The position numbers and the translations under genes were made by a program. Below, in pieces: positions 1-10,728 of a stretch of DNA of 64,000 nt. Under the pieces are notes generated by a model. That model was not told the origin of the DNA. It made no database searches and saw nothing but the letters and a program-made list of their open reading frames with translations. Every line of letters begins with the position of its first letter. Within the stretch, counting starts at the first letter, position 1. Source of the stretch: Sarcina ventriculi (lineage in GTDB: Bacteria > Bacillota > Clostridia > Clostridiales > Clostridiaceae); the NCBI RefSeq assembly GCF_900456775.1, contig NZ_UAUL01000012.1, positions 1 through 64,000 of the forward strand. The letters are read 5' to 3'.

Positions 1-380
1 TTCATTTACAGGACTATTACCTTCTACGGTAGAGCTTTCCAGCTCTCTTCAATTAGTTATAGTTTCTCGTTATGTTCTATCCACAACCCCGGAAACAAGT
101 TTCCGGTTTGGGCTCTTTCCCTTTCGCTCGCCGCTACTTAGAAAATCGATTTTTCTTTCTCTTCCTCTAGGTACTTAGATGTTTCAGTTCCCTAGGTTTA
201 CCCTCGTTAACCTATTTATTCAGTTAACGATACATGGGGTTTCCCATGTGAGTTTCCTCATTCGGAAATCTTTGGATCTCAGACTATGTGCGTCTACCCA
301 AAGCTTATCGCAGCTTATCACGTCCTTCATCGGCTCCTGATGCCAAGGCATTCACCATACGCCCTTTGTAGCTTGACCTT
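1..380 (-). rRNA. rrl: 23S ribosomal RNA, 5' part (runs off the left edge)
   Basis: Read on the minus strand, the RNA begins near 380 with the typical 23S 5' region (GGTCAAGCTACAAAGGGC followed by the GCCTTGGCATCAGGAGCCGA block at about 335-355). Only about 380 nt are visible; the rest of 23S, and 5S if present, lie left of the window because the operon is transcribed leftward. The exact 5' end is estimated from similarity. Confidence 0.93.
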
Positions 381-2087
<1,707 letters not shown>

Positions 2088-2158
2088 AATATACTAATTT
2101 CTTAGTTTTTATTTGAGTTTAATCTACTCATATTACTTATAAAAGAATTGCTGGTTTA

Positions 2159-2187
2159 CTTAAATTATCTGTTTAATTTTCAAAGAC
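2159..2187 (-). other. 16S rRNA processing stem, 5' strand (leader)
   Basis: This leader segment pairs with 501-528 beyond the 3' end of 16S, forming the long helix that brackets the 16S precursor. A small GTCGC/GCGAC hairpin lies just upstream at about 2210-2226 in the same leader. Confidence 0.7.
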
Positions 2188-2230
2188 CATTGTTTTTCTT
2201 TTTTCTTTGTCGCCCTCAAGCGACTTTCTT

Positions 2231-2259
2231 AGTTTAACATTTGATTAAACATTTGTCAA
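2231..2259 (-). promoter_or_regulatory. rRNA operon promoter
   Basis: On the minus strand a perfect -35 box TTGACA (complement at 2254-2259) is followed after exactly 17 nt by TAAACT (complement at 2231-2236) as -10. It sits about 145 nt upstream of the 16S 5' end, the usual place for a housekeeping-sigma rRNA promoter. A second promoter may exist but is not obvious. Confidence 0.7.
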
Positions 2260-2615
2260 CAAGTTTTTTAATTTTTTATTTTCAAACTTCATTAATTAAA
2301 TAATCCTTGCGACAGGTGTTATCTTACCATATAAAACTTATTTAAAGTTTTTATTACTTACCTCATTATCTAAAATTATTTTACTTTTACTAAGTAATAT
2401 TTCTATTTTCTCTATATTTTATTCATCGACACGCCAGGTATAGTATATTTTATTTTTTATAATATTAACTATAATACAATACTATAAAATATCACCTAGA
2501 TAAAAACTTTCTTTATTCCATCTTTATTTTTAGATATTTAATATAATTATTAATTTTATATCACATTAAAAATAATATTTTAAAACAACGTATTTCTAAA
2601 TTTTTATTATAAAAA
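2260..2615. other. Intergenic stretch with no recognisable gene
   Basis: About 355 nt of very AT-rich sequence lie between the rRNA promoter and the bioB terminator. I see no open frame with a ribosome binding site, no tRNA and no strong hairpin. It may hold additional upstream rRNA promoter elements. Confidence 0.5.
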
Positions 2616-2647
2616 AATAGAGACTATAAATTAATACAGTCTCTATT
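2616..2647 (-). terminator. Rho-independent terminator after bioB
   Basis: A 10-bp stem AATAGAGACT / AGTCTCTATT with a 12-nt loop is followed on the minus strand by a run of T. It lies about 60 nt past the bioB stop codon and closes the biotin operon. Confidence 0.8.
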
Positions 2648-2709
2648 AAAAATAATAAATATTTTTTCTCCCATATACTATATAAAATTATTAATATTTT
2701 ATATAGTAA

Positions 2710-3660
2710 TCACTTTAAATTTAATCCTAAATCTTTTATTAACTTTTTATCATCTTTTATCTTATTTCCACATGTCGTTAATAAGTTTCCTGTAATCGTT
2801 GCGTTAGCCCCTCCTCTAAATGCTCTTTCTCCAAATCTTTTAAGATAATTCCTGCCTGCTGCAAGTCTTATTTGCGCTTTAGGGTTTACTAATCTAAATA
2901 TAGCTATAGTTTTTAATATTTCCTCTTCAGTTAAACTATCCACATTTTCTAATGGTGTTCCTTTAATAGGCATAAGAACATTTATAGGAATTGATACAAC
3001 TCCTAATTCTCTAAGTTCTATAGCCATGTCTACTCTATCCTCTCTTGTTTCTCCCATTCCTATTATTCCACCTGAACATATTTCAAGCCCAACTTCTTTT
3101 GCGCATTCTATTGTTTTTATTCTTTCCTCATAAGTATGCGTTGAACATATATCGCCATAATAATTTTTTGATGTTTCAATATTGTGATGATATCTTCTTA
3201 CTCCACTTTCTCTTAACGCTTCTAAAGCTTTTTTATCTATAATTCCATGTGAAGCACATAAATTTATAAAAGTATCTTTATTTAATTTTTTATAATAATC
3301 TAATACCCTGACCAACTCTTCTCCATTTAATCCTCTTCCTGAGGTCACAATTGAAAATCTATTTACTCCCTCATTTTGATTTTCTAAAACACTATCTAAT
3401 ATGGTTTCATAGTCTACTAAGCCATATTCACTTATCCCTGTATCAAAATAAACTGACTGAGCACAGTATTTGCAATTTTCTGAACACTTTCCACTTTTAC
3501 CATTTATTATAGAACATAAATCCACAGTATCTCCTACAAATATTTCTCTTATTTCATCAGCTATTTTTAATAATTCATCTAAATTTTTATCATAAAGTTT
3601 TAGTGCTTCATTCTTACTTATTTTATATCCACTTATAATATCTTGTTTTAACTTCTTCAT
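2710..3660 (-). CDS. bioB: Biotin synthase
   Basis: Radical SAM enzyme that inserts sulfur into dethiobiotin to make biotin. The 316-aa protein has the CxxxCxxC cluster ligands at Cys59, Cys63 and Cys66 (GKCSENCKYC), which bind the SAM-cleaving 4Fe-4S cluster. The following TIM-barrel has the typical family blocks (HNIETSKNYY, GGIIGMGETREDR, RLAAGRN). The length is normal. It is the second gene of an operon with bioY (gap 17 nt). No bioA, bioD or bioF is in the window, so it may act on imported or separately made dethiobiotin. The start is an ATG preceded by AAAGGAG. Confidence 0.96.
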   Translation of the reverse strand: MKKLKQDIISGYKISKNEALKLYDKNLDELLKIADEIREIFVGDTVDLCSIINGKSGKCSENCKYCAQSVYFDTGISEYGLVDYETILDSVLENQNEGVNRFSIVTSGRGLNGEELVRVLDYYKKLNKDTFINLCASHGIIDKKALEALRESGVRRYHHNIETSKNYYGDICSTHTYEERIKTIECAKEVGLEICSGGIIGMGETREDRVDMAIELRELGVVSIPINVLMPIKGTPLENVDSLTEEEILKTIAIFRLVNPKAQIRLAAGRNYLKRFGERAFRGGANATITGNLLTTCGNKIKDDKKLIKDLGLNLK

Positions 3661-3677
3661 TAGTTTAACAAACTCCT

Positions 3678-4247
3678 TTAATCCAAAATACCATTAATTA
3701 TTCCTAATTTATTAAGTTTTCTAATTATATTAGGAGCTATTATACTTATTATTACACTTAAAAATATATCTCCTGGTAAAAATGGAACAGCTCCAACTAA
3801 TATAGATTGTCCAATTGTCATTGTTGCTCCTAAATATAAATTTTCAATAAACATAAGATATATAACACCAAAAGCATATATAACAATTAATCCTATTGTA
3901 ACTGATATAAATACACTTACAAAATTTATTTTTTTAATTTTATACATTATTAATCCTATTATATATGCACCTACTATAAACCCTATCAAGTATCCAAAAG
4001 TAGGCTCAAATATGTATTGTGGTCCCCCACCTTTTGTAAACACCGGTATACCTATTAATCCTATGCCTACATATACAAGTTGTGCTATCATCCCATTTTT
4101 TTTCCCTAAAATTATCGCTCCCATAGCACAAAATAAATATTGTAATGTAAAAGGAACATATGGCAATGGAATTCTTATAAATGCTCCTATTGCAGTAAGG
4201 GCCGCAAAAAAAGATATTAATACTAGTTCTTTAGTTGTGGTCTTCAT
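3678..4247 (-). CDS. bioY: Biotin transporter S-component BioY
   Basis: Substrate-binding membrane subunit of an energy-coupling-factor transporter for biotin. The 189-aa protein is almost entirely hydrophobic with about six membrane helices. It has the BioY N-terminal block (residues about 14-40, AALTAIGAFIRIPLP followed by PFTLQ) and the GxxGIPVF and EPTFGYLIGF motifs. The ECF energising module (ecfA/ecfT) is not nearby, as is usual for BioY proteins that share it. It is the first gene of the bioY-bioB unit, with AGGAGG 7 nt before the ATG. I could not identify a convincing BirA operator upstream. Confidence 0.95.
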   Translation of the reverse strand: MKTTTKELVLISFFAALTAIGAFIRIPLPYVPFTLQYLFCAMGAIILGKKNGMIAQLVYVGIGLIGIPVFTKGGGPQYIFEPTFGYLIGFIVGAYIIGLIMYKIKKINFVSVFISVTIGLIVIYAFGVIYLMFIENLYLGATMTIGQSILVGAVPFLPGDIFLSVIISIIAPNIIRKLNKLGIINGILD

Positions 4248-4424
4248 TCATTTTCCTCCTAATTATTTATTTTTGTAATTAAATTATTTAATTTAAAAAC
4301 CTTTCTTTAATTATATTATTATCTCTTTATTTACAACCCTCATTTTTATTTATTCACTTATTTTTAACATTTAAATAAAAATTTTGTTATTTTTTAATAC
4401 TATAATCCTATAAAATTTCTATGT

Positions 4425-5186
4425 TTATAGATATTCTTTTATTAAATCTTTCACTACTTCCGATGCAATTATCATTCCTGCAACTGGTGGTACAAATGAT
4501 ATACTTCCTGGAATTTGTCTTTTAGCAGTACATTTTTTTGTTCCTCCTGTACATACACAACCTGTTTTACAAGTTACAACATCATCTTCTTTAGGTTTTC
4601 TCGGAATTTCCTCTGAGTAAACAACTTTTAGTTTTTTAACACCTCTTTTTTTAAGCTCATATCTCATAACCTTAGCAAGTGGACAAACCTTTGTTTTATA
4701 TATATCAGATACTTTAAATTCAGATGGATTTAACTTATTTCCTGTCCCCATAGAACTTATTAAATTTATTCCTTTTTTTTCACAGTATACAGCTAATGCT
4801 ATTTTAGATGAAACTGTATCTATTGCATCTACCACATAGTCTACATCATTTGGTATTATCTTTTCTAAATCTTCTGGTTTCACAAATATTTGTTTAGTTT
4901 CAACTTGGCAATTTTTATTTATTGATAATATTCTTTGCTTCATAACATCAACTTTATTTTTACTTATAGTTTCGTAAGTTGCATGTATTTGCCTATTTAA
5001 ATTAGTTAAGCATACCGTATCATCATCTACTAATATCAAATTTGAAACACCACTTCTTACTAATGCTTCTACTGTAAAACTACCTACACCACCAATACCA
5101 AAAATCATTACTTTACTTTTCTTTAATTTATTTAACGCTTCTTCTCCTATTAAAAGCTCAGTCCTAGATAATGAATGTTGTGCCAT
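4425..5186 (-). CDS. tcdA: tRNA threonylcarbamoyladenosine dehydratase, ThiF/MoeB family
   Basis: E1-like ATP-dependent enzyme that cyclises t6A37 to ct6A in ANN-decoding tRNAs. The 253-aa protein has the adenylate-binding Rossmann motif GIGGVGS at residues 30-36, an early Arg in RSELL-like context (SRTELLIG), and the family C-terminal block PGSISFVPPVAG. A Cys-rich stretch (CKTGCVCTGGTKKC, about residues 206-219) is present, as in many TcdA homologues. It is a single gene, divergent from the CAAX protease at 5350. ThiF-type sulfur activation is a less likely alternative because no thiS or thiG is nearby. Confidence 0.88.
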   Translation of the reverse strand: MAQHSLSRTELLIGEEALNKLKKSKVMIFGIGGVGSFTVEALVRSGVSNLILVDDDTVCLTNLNRQIHATYETISKNKVDVMKQRILSINKNCQVETKQIFVKPEDLEKIIPNDVDYVVDAIDTVSSKIALAVYCEKKGINLISSMGTGNKLNPSEFKVSDIYKTKVCPLAKVMRYELKKRGVKKLKVVYSEEIPRKPKEDDVVTCKTGCVCTGGTKKCTAKRQIPGSISFVPPVAGMIIASEVVKDLIKEYL

Positions 5187-5349
5187 ATAGAATTTTCTCC
5201 TTTTCTTAAAACAAATTAAAATTTACATATAATTATAACACTTACTTTTTATTTATAAACTATAAAATAAAATTTTAATATGTATATCATACATTACATT
5301 AATTTTAAATAAACATATTAAAGAAAATAATTAATTTATTGAGGATTTT

Positions 5350-6186
5350 ATGAATTTTTTTTCAAAATTAAATATTTACAAAAGAATGAATAATGGCGAA
5401 ATAAACATATGTAAACTTTCTATGATAGGAATTATTATTATTGCTTTATTTAATGATTATATATCTGCTACACTAAACATAATTGTAATTAAAACATTAT
5501 TAATGTTTAATTTACCAATTAAGATATTACAATTAGGGATTATACGATTTATACTTGAATTTCTTTGTACCACACTATCTTTATTGCTAATATGTTTTAT
5601 TTTAGTCAAAATAAATAGATATTCTAAAAAATCTTATAGAGATCTATCTAAACCTATAAAACTTAAACATGGGTATTATTATGCTGGATTGCTAATAATA
5701 GGTCTTAGAATTTTTTTTGAAGGCTCTTTAAGCCACATAACAAAACTAATTCCTATGCCAGAAAATATTTCAAAAGCCTTTGAAACTATGAGTTTAGACC
5801 CTATATATTTATTATTAACTGTTTGTGTCTTCGCTCCATTTATAGAAGAATTCATATATAGAGGATTATTTTTAAATGGACTTTTAAAGAAATATTCGCC
5901 TAAGGTTGCTATAATCTTATCAGCATTAATATTTGCAATTGCTCATAGAAACATCCCTCAAGGAGTGAATGCATTTTTTCTTGGACTTTTTCTTGCAACA
6001 GTATATTATAAAACTCATTCTCTTTATATATGTATATTCATGCATTTTATAAATAACTTTTGCGCTCAGTTTATTGCCTTACTATCTTTGGGCACAATCT
6101 CAATAATAGTTCAATCGATTATTTATGTAATTATAGGGCTATACTTAATGTATAAAGGGTTAAAAGGATTAAATGTTATAATTTAA
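5350..6186 (+). CDS. CPBP family intramembrane metalloprotease (CAAX/Abi type)
   Basis: Polytopic membrane protein of 278 aa with roughly seven or eight hydrophobic helices. The three signature motifs of the type II CAAX-prenyl endopeptidase / bacteriocin self-immunity family are visible: EExxxR (Glu166-Glu167 ... Arg171), FxxxH (FAIAH, His199) and a third HxxxN-like motif (HFINN) near residue 237. These residues form the metal site in the family. The substrate is unknown; relatives process prenylated proteins, activate regulators, or give bacteriocin self-immunity. No bacteriocin gene is next door. The start has a GAGG motif 7 nt upstream. Confidence 0.85.
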   Translation: MNFFSKLNIYKRMNNGEINICKLSMIGIIIIALFNDYISATLNIIVIKTLLMFNLPIKILQLGIIRFILEFLCTTLSLLLICFILVKINRYSKKSYRDLSKPIKLKHGYYYAGLLIIGLRIFFEGSLSHITKLIPMPENISKAFETMSLDPIYLLLTVCVFAPFIEEFIYRGLFLNGLLKKYSPKVAIILSALIFAIAHRNIPQGVNAFFLGLFLATVYYKTHSLYICIFMHFINNFCAQFIALLSLGTISIIVQSIIYVIIGLYLMYKGLKGLNVII

Positions 6187-6225
6187 TTTAAAATAACTTT
6201 TTAAAATTTTATAAAAAGCTGTTAG

Positions 6226-6265
6226 TAAAATCTCTTTTGCTATATAATAAGCAGTAGAGATTTTA
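6226..6265 (+). terminator. Hairpin between the CAAX protease gene and mtnN
   Basis: A strong inverted repeat TAAAATCTCT / AGAGATTTTA, with an inner TGCT / AGCA pair, lies 40 nt after the protease stop. The 3' arm ends in a T-rich stretch, so it probably terminates the upstream transcript. It ends only about 30 nt before the mtnN ATG, so a role in the mtnN leader is possible. Confidence 0.5.
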
Positions 6266-6296
6266 TTATATACATAATTTTAAGGAGGATTTATTG

Positions 6297-6992
6297 ATGA
6301 CATTAGGTATCATAAGTGCAATGAGTGAAGAGCTTGAAATACTTTTACAAGACATGAAGATAGATAGCAAAGAAACAAAAGCTAATATGATTTTCCACAA
6401 AGGAATGGTTTGGAATACAGAAGCTGTTGCTGTTGTTTGTGGTATAGGTAAAGTTAATGCTGCTGTTTGTGCTCAAATTCTTATAAGCGAATATAAAGTT
6501 GATAAGGTAATAAATGTTGGAGTTGCAGGTGGAGTTGGCAAAGAAATCTATCCTGGTGACGTAGTTATTGGTGATAATTTAGTACAATATGATATGGATA
6601 CAACTGCATTTGGTGATCCAATTGGGCAAATTCCTAGATTAGATACATTTGATTTTAAATGTGATGAATCATTGGTTGCTTTAGCTAAAGAAGCTTGCAA
6701 AGAAAATGGAAATATTAAAAGCTTTGTTGGTAGAATAGTTACAGGAGATCAATTCGTTGCAGATCCTGCAAAAGTTAAATGGTTTGATGAAGAATTCAAA
6801 GCTTTAGCATGTGAAATGGAAGGCGGTAGCATAGCGCAAGTTTGCTATCTTAATAAAATACCATTTGTTGTTATAAGATCAATTTCTGATAACGCTAATA
6901 ATGGTGCTCATATGGATTTTGCTGAATTTACTGCTATAGGAGTTAAAAACTCAACTTCTATATTAAAATCTATGGTTTTAAAAATGAACTAA
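6297..6992 (+). CDS. mtnN: 5'-methylthioadenosine / S-adenosylhomocysteine nucleosidase
   Basis: Cleaves adenine from MTA and SAH, clearing products of polyamine synthesis and SAM-dependent methylation and feeding methionine salvage and AI-2 formation. The protein (231 aa) starts GIISAMSEE, which includes the active-site Glu12-type residue. It has the GVAGG phosphate-binding block, the GDQFV segment, CEMEGGSIAQVC for ribose binding, and the catalytic Asp in RSISDNAN. The ATG at 6297 is chosen over a TTG immediately before it; AAGGAGG lies 8 nt upstream. Confidence 0.95.
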   Translation: MTLGIISAMSEELEILLQDMKIDSKETKANMIFHKGMVWNTEAVAVVCGIGKVNAAVCAQILISEYKVDKVINVGVAGGVGKEIYPGDVVIGDNLVQYDMDTTAFGDPIGQIPRLDTFDFKCDESLVALAKEACKENGNIKSFVGRIVTGDQFVADPAKVKWFDEEFKALACEMEGGSIAQVCYLNKIPFVVIRSISDNANNGAHMDFAEFTAIGVKNSTSILKSMVLKMN

Positions 6993-7010
6993 TTCTATAA
7001 AATTTATTTA

Positions 7011-7041
7011 ATGTTGATATTAGATATCTTAATATCAACAT
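7011..7041 (+). terminator. Rho-independent terminator after mtnN
   Basis: A perfect 12-bp stem ATGTTGATATTA / TAATATCAACAT with a 7-nt loop is followed by TTTTACTT on the plus strand, 18 nt after the mtnN stop. The opposite strand lacks a clear T run, so it serves mainly mtnN. Confidence 0.85.
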
Positions 7042-7072
7042 TTTTACTTAAATTCTGTTTTTAATATAGTAT

Positions 7073-8314
7073 CTATTCTAAACTATGAATAAAAAGCCCA
7101 CTCCTTAGTTTTGGCTCAAACCAAGTTGACTTAGGTGGCATAACAAAACCGTTATCTGCAATTTCCATTATTTCATCTATCGAAGTTGGATACATTGAAA
7201 AAGCTACATCAAAATCCTCACTTACCTTTATCTCAAGTTCTTTAAGACCTTTTATTTCACCTACAAATTCTATTCTTTCATCTTGTCTAGGATCTTTAAT
7301 ATTTAATATTGGATCCAAAATATTATTTTGAAGAATTGACACATCTAAATTATTCACTATATCTAAATCTTTTAATACATCCTCCTTAACCTTTAGTCTA
7401 TACCAAAAGTTATTTAAATACATGCCAAATTCACCTTTTTCTTTTGGTTTATATTGAATACCTAACGGCAACTTATTTATATGAAAATTTTCTTGTACCT
7501 TCCTAATAAATTCATCATAACTATAGCCATTTAAATCTTTTATAACCCTATTGTAAGCTAATATATTTAATTGATTATGAGGAAAGGCTATTCCTAAAAA
7601 ATAATTAAATTCTTCATTCCCTTTAAACTTTTTATTTTCATTTTTTCTTTTTAATCCCACTTCTACTGCAGATGCTGCTCTATGATGACCATCTGCTATA
7701 TATAAACTTTTTATATTATAAAATACATTTATAATATTTCGTATAATATTTTCATCATCTATTTTAAAACACTCATGTTTTATTCCATCATCAGATATAA
7801 AACTATAAATATTTTTCCTCTGTATACATGCGTTAATTATAGATTCTAACTCACTATTATCTTTATATGTTAAAAAAATTGGGCCAGTATTTGCATTACA
7901 AGTATCTACATGATTTATTCTATCTATTTCTTTTTTCTTTGTTGTATATTCATGTTTTTTTATATTATTATTTAAATAATCATCAATTGAAAAACATGCA
8001 ACTATTCCAGTTTGAGTCTTTCCATTCATTGTTTCGCTATAAATATATATACAAGATTTTTTATCCTTGATTAAAATTCCAGAGTCTATCATATTATCTA
8101 AATTTTCTTTAGCTCTTTTGTATACTTTATCACTGTATACATCTATATTATCATCTAAATCTATTTCCGCTTTATCTACATGAATAAAAGAGTATTTGTT
8201 TTTTCCTTTTTCTACAGCCTCTTCATAAGTTACAACATCATAAGGAAGTTCTGCTACATATTTTGCTAGTTTTTCTTTAGGTCTTATAGCATTAAATGCT
8301 TTAATCTTAACCAT
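7073..8314 (-). CDS. DUF1015 family protein, third gene of a putative serine operon
   Basis: A 413-aa soluble protein of the DUF1015 family, recognised by its N-terminus (FNAIRPKEKLAKYVAELPYD), the central signature ADGHHRAASA at about residues 207-216, and the C-terminal block GFVMPPKSTWFEPKLRSGL. The family has no firmly established biochemical role known to me. The DGHHR signature resembles the GxHR/GERR motif of the ParB/sulfiredoxin fold, to which free-serine kinases such as SerK and SbnI belong; this similarity is my inference from motif shape. It lies 26 nt behind the SerA-like gene and two behind a class V aminotransferase, so a serine or phosphoserine reaction is plausible. Confidence 0.85.
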   Translation of the reverse strand: MVKIKAFNAIRPKEKLAKYVAELPYDVVTYEEAVEKGKNKYSFIHVDKAEIDLDDNIDVYSDKVYKRAKENLDNMIDSGILIKDKKSCIYIYSETMNGKTQTGIVACFSIDDYLNNNIKKHEYTTKKKEIDRINHVDTCNANTGPIFLTYKDNSELESIINACIQRKNIYSFISDDGIKHECFKIDDENIIRNIINVFYNIKSLYIADGHHRAASAVEVGLKRKNENKKFKGNEEFNYFLGIAFPHNQLNILAYNRVIKDLNGYSYDEFIRKVQENFHINKLPLGIQYKPKEKGEFGMYLNNFWYRLKVKEDVLKDLDIVNNLDVSILQNNILDPILNIKDPRQDERIEFVGEIKGLKELEIKVSEDFDVAFSMYPTSIDEIMEIADNGFVMPPKSTWFEPKLRSGLFIHSLE

Positions 8315-8340
8315 CTTTAACTTCTCTCCTTAAAACATTT

Positions 8341-9243
8341 TTATATATCAAATTTTTCTTTTATTATACATATTATTTCTTCACCTATTTTATCTTGAGC
8401 TTCTTTAGTTGATGCAGCTACATGTGGACTTAAACTAACATTTTTGCAACTCAATAATTTTTTATTTTTAATAGGTTCACTAGAAAAAACATCAAGACCC
8501 GCTCCTAAAATTTCTTTATTTTCTAAAGCATATAGAAGAGCTTGCTCATCTACAACGTTCCCCCTTGAGCAATTAATTAGAAATGAATCATTCCTCATGA
8601 TTTTAAATTCATCTTTTCCAATTATAGCCTTATTCCCCGATACATTAATAGATAGAAATTTAGAATTTTTTAAAACATATTTAAAATCTTTAAATTCACC
8701 ATATGTCTTGTCTATTTCCCCTAATATATCATAATAAATTACATTCATACCTAAAGCCTTTGCTTTTAATGCTAACTCTTTTCCTATTCTACCCATACCA
8801 ATTATCCCAAGAGTTTTATTTAAAAGTTCTATTCCTAAATATTGTTTTTTATTCCAAGCTCCTTCCCTCATAGTTACATTAGATTGATTTAAAAATTTAG
8901 CTAAGCAAAATATATGAGCTAAAACCATTTCAGCCACTGATACTGAGCTTGCATAAGGTGTATTATAAACTTCTATACCTTTTAACCTAGCATAGCCTAC
9001 ATCAATATTATCTATTCCTACTCCACCTCTTATGATTAACTTTAGTTTTTTCCCTTCAACAGCTTTATCAATAATGTCTTTTCTCACTTCTGTAGCCGAT
9101 CTAACTATGATAACATCAAAGTTTTTTATCTCTTTTTTTAAAGATTCATTATCATAATGAAAATCTAACACATCAACTCCTAAATCTTCTAACTGCTTTT
9201 TACAATTAAAATCTAATCCGTCATTAGCCAACACCTTAATCAT
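8341..9243 (-). CDS. serA: D-3-phosphoglycerate dehydrogenase-like 2-hydroxyacid dehydrogenase
   Basis: NAD-dependent D-isomer 2-hydroxyacid dehydrogenase, most likely oxidising 3-phosphoglycerate in serine synthesis. The 300-aa protein has the RGGVGIDNID block, the Rossmann motif GMGRIGKELALKAKALG (about residues 150-166), the NCSRGNVVDEQAL block with the substrate Arg, and SPHVAAST with the catalytic His. It ends soon after the catalytic domain, so it lacks the C-terminal ACT domain that mediates serine feedback in longer SerA proteins. It sits between the aminotransferase gene (gap 42 nt) and the DUF1015 gene. Another 2-hydroxyacid substrate is possible. Confidence 0.88.
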   Translation of the reverse strand: MIKVLANDGLDFNCKKQLEDLGVDVLDFHYDNESLKKEIKNFDVIIVRSATEVRKDIIDKAVEGKKLKLIIRGGVGIDNIDVGYARLKGIEVYNTPYASSVSVAEMVLAHIFCLAKFLNQSNVTMREGAWNKKQYLGIELLNKTLGIIGMGRIGKELALKAKALGMNVIYYDILGEIDKTYGEFKDFKYVLKNSKFLSINVSGNKAIIGKDEFKIMRNDSFLINCSRGNVVDEQALLYALENKEILGAGLDVFSSEPIKNKKLLSCKNVSLSPHVAASTKEAQDKIGEEIICIIKEKFDI

Positions 9244-9285
9244 AAACTCACTCCTTGAAAATCTTTTTAATCACATATTTTTAAC

Positions 9286-10362
9286 TTAATTTAATTTTAA
9301 AATGTCATTAATATTTTCAAGTAAATCATTCAAACTTTCTATTGTACAATCAGCCATATGAGCTATCCTAAACGTCTTATCTTTTAAAATCCCATATCCA
9401 TTTGATATTTGAAATCCTCTTTTACCTAATTCGTTATTTAAATAGGAAAAATCTATATTTCTAACATTTTTTATAGTTGTTACAGTATTAGATAAATATT
9501 TTTTATCAGCAAAAAGTTCAAAATATTTATCTGCCCATTCCTCTGTTATCTTAGCCATAACTTTATGTCTTCCAAATCTATTCTCTATACCCTCTTCATT
9601 AACAATATAATTTAATTGATAATCTAAAGCATACATATGAGATATCGATGGAGTTGATGGGTATTGATAATTTTTATCCTTAATATATTTATATAAAGAC
9701 AATAAATCAAAATATTTTCCCCTATAAGTAACTTTTTCAGCCCTCTTTATTGCTTTAGTAGAAAATGTACAAACAGACATACCAGGCGGAAGTCCTATAC
9801 ACTTTTGAGAAGAAGTTATTAATATATCAATCCCTAATTTATCAACTTCTATTTTACTACCTACCGCTGAGCTTACAGCATCAACACAAAAAATTATATC
9901 AGGATATTTACCTATAACCTCGGCTATTTCCTCAATTGGATTCATCACACCTGTTGATGTTTCATTATGGGTTATTGTTATTAAATCATATTCCCCAGTT
10001 TCTAAAACCCTTTCTATTTCTTCTTTTGTAAACGCTTCTCCCCATTGTTTTTGAAACTTATCAGCCACAATATTATTACTTATAGCCATCTCATACCATC
10101 TATCTCCAAAAGCACCTATGGAAAATACCGCTGCTTTTTTCAATGTACAGCTCCTAATAGCACCCTCCATAAGACCACTGCCTGAACTTGTTGATAAAAG
10201 TATTTGTTCATTTGTATAAAATATTTTTTTGAAATTATTAATAATGTTTTCTTGAAGCTGAGACGCATCTTTTCCTCTATGTCCTATTAGCGGTAATGCC
10301 ATTTGGCTTAAAACTTCTTGTCTAACCTCTACTGGTCCTGGTATAAATAACTTCTTATGCAT
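9286..10362 (-). CDS. Class V PLP aminotransferase (serine-pyruvate / phosphoserine aminotransferase type)
   Basis: A 358-aa PLP enzyme of the alanine-glyoxylate / serine-pyruvate branch. It has FIPGPVEV near the N-terminus, a GSGLMEGAIRSC cofactor phosphate region, the VDAVSS Asp that contacts the pyridine ring, and the Schiff-base Lys in SSQKCIGLPPG (about residue 187). Its position as first gene with serA suggests that it makes 3-phosphoserine from 3-phosphohydroxypyruvate, a role filled by this branch in several anaerobes. True SerC is a different subfamily, so the substrate remains an inference from context. The start ATG is preceded by AAGGAGA. Confidence 0.82.
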   Translation of the reverse strand: MHKKLFIPGPVEVRQEVLSQMALPLIGHRGKDASQLQENIINNFKKIFYTNEQILLSTSSGSGLMEGAIRSCTLKKAAVFSIGAFGDRWYEMAISNNIVADKFQKQWGEAFTKEEIERVLETGEYDLITITHNETSTGVMNPIEEIAEVIGKYPDIIFCVDAVSSAVGSKIEVDKLGIDILITSSQKCIGLPPGMSVCTFSTKAIKRAEKVTYRGKYFDLLSLYKYIKDKNYQYPSTPSISHMYALDYQLNYIVNEEGIENRFGRHKVMAKITEEWADKYFELFADKKYLSNTVTTIKNVRNIDFSYLNNELGKRGFQISNGYGILKDKTFRIAHMADCTIESLNDLLENINDILKLN

Positions 10363-10435
10363 ATAATATCTCCTTAAATTTTATTTTATAATTATATGCT
10401 TTTAATCTTTTTTCTATTATTTTTCAAATAAAAAT

Positions 10436-10465
10436 AAACCTTAAATTTATCACAATTTAAGGTTT
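10436..10465 (-). terminator. Rho-independent terminator after the 59-aa Cys-rich gene
   Basis: A perfect 12-bp stem AAACCTTAAATT / AATTTAAGGTTT is followed on the minus strand by TATTTTTATTT. It lies directly after the small gene ending at 10477 and just upstream of the serine operon, separating the two units. Confidence 0.8.
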
Positions 10466-10476
10466 ATAAATTATAT

Positions 10477-10656
10477 TTACTTACTATTTTCTAGATTGTT
10501 TTTAAACTCATTTTCACACTGTCCTCTTTTTGAGCTTAAACAATTATTACAACTTTTAGTAGAAATTTTACTAGATACAACCCCATTTATAACTGATGAA
10601 AACACAAAATCACTACACTCTTGTACTATTCCTACAAACTGTTGCTCTTTATCCAT
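10477..10656 (-). CDS. Small Cys-rich protein of unknown function (59 aa)
   Basis: I do not recognise a family. The ATG at 10656 is preceded by GAGGTG at good spacing; a longer reading from a GTG would overlap that site, so the shorter form is chosen. The protein has an N-terminal half with one Cys (VQECSDF) and a C-terminal CNNCLSSKRGQC cluster, giving a CxxC-x7-C pattern that could bind zinc or a cluster. It is followed by its own terminator and preceded by another small Cys-rich gene, suggesting a related function. Confidence 0.6.
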   Translation of the reverse strand: MDKEQQFVGIVQECSDFVFSSVINGVVSSKISTKSCNNCLSSKRGQCENEFKNNLENSK

Positions 10657-10728
10657 AAAATACACCTCTTTTAAATAAATAATAAAAGTAGATACATTTT
10701 ATTGTTTACCTAAAATAAGAATTATATT

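Noticed and set aside
4248-4424. BirA-type operator upstream of bioY
   Set aside because: Several AT-rich partial palindromes exist (for example around 4280-4295) but none matches a biotin-repressor site well enough to call.
10363-10476. Possible T-box leader upstream of the serine operon
   Set aside because: The gap is only about 115 nt and is mostly the terminator of the small Cys-rich gene; no T-box sequence or specifier stem is present.
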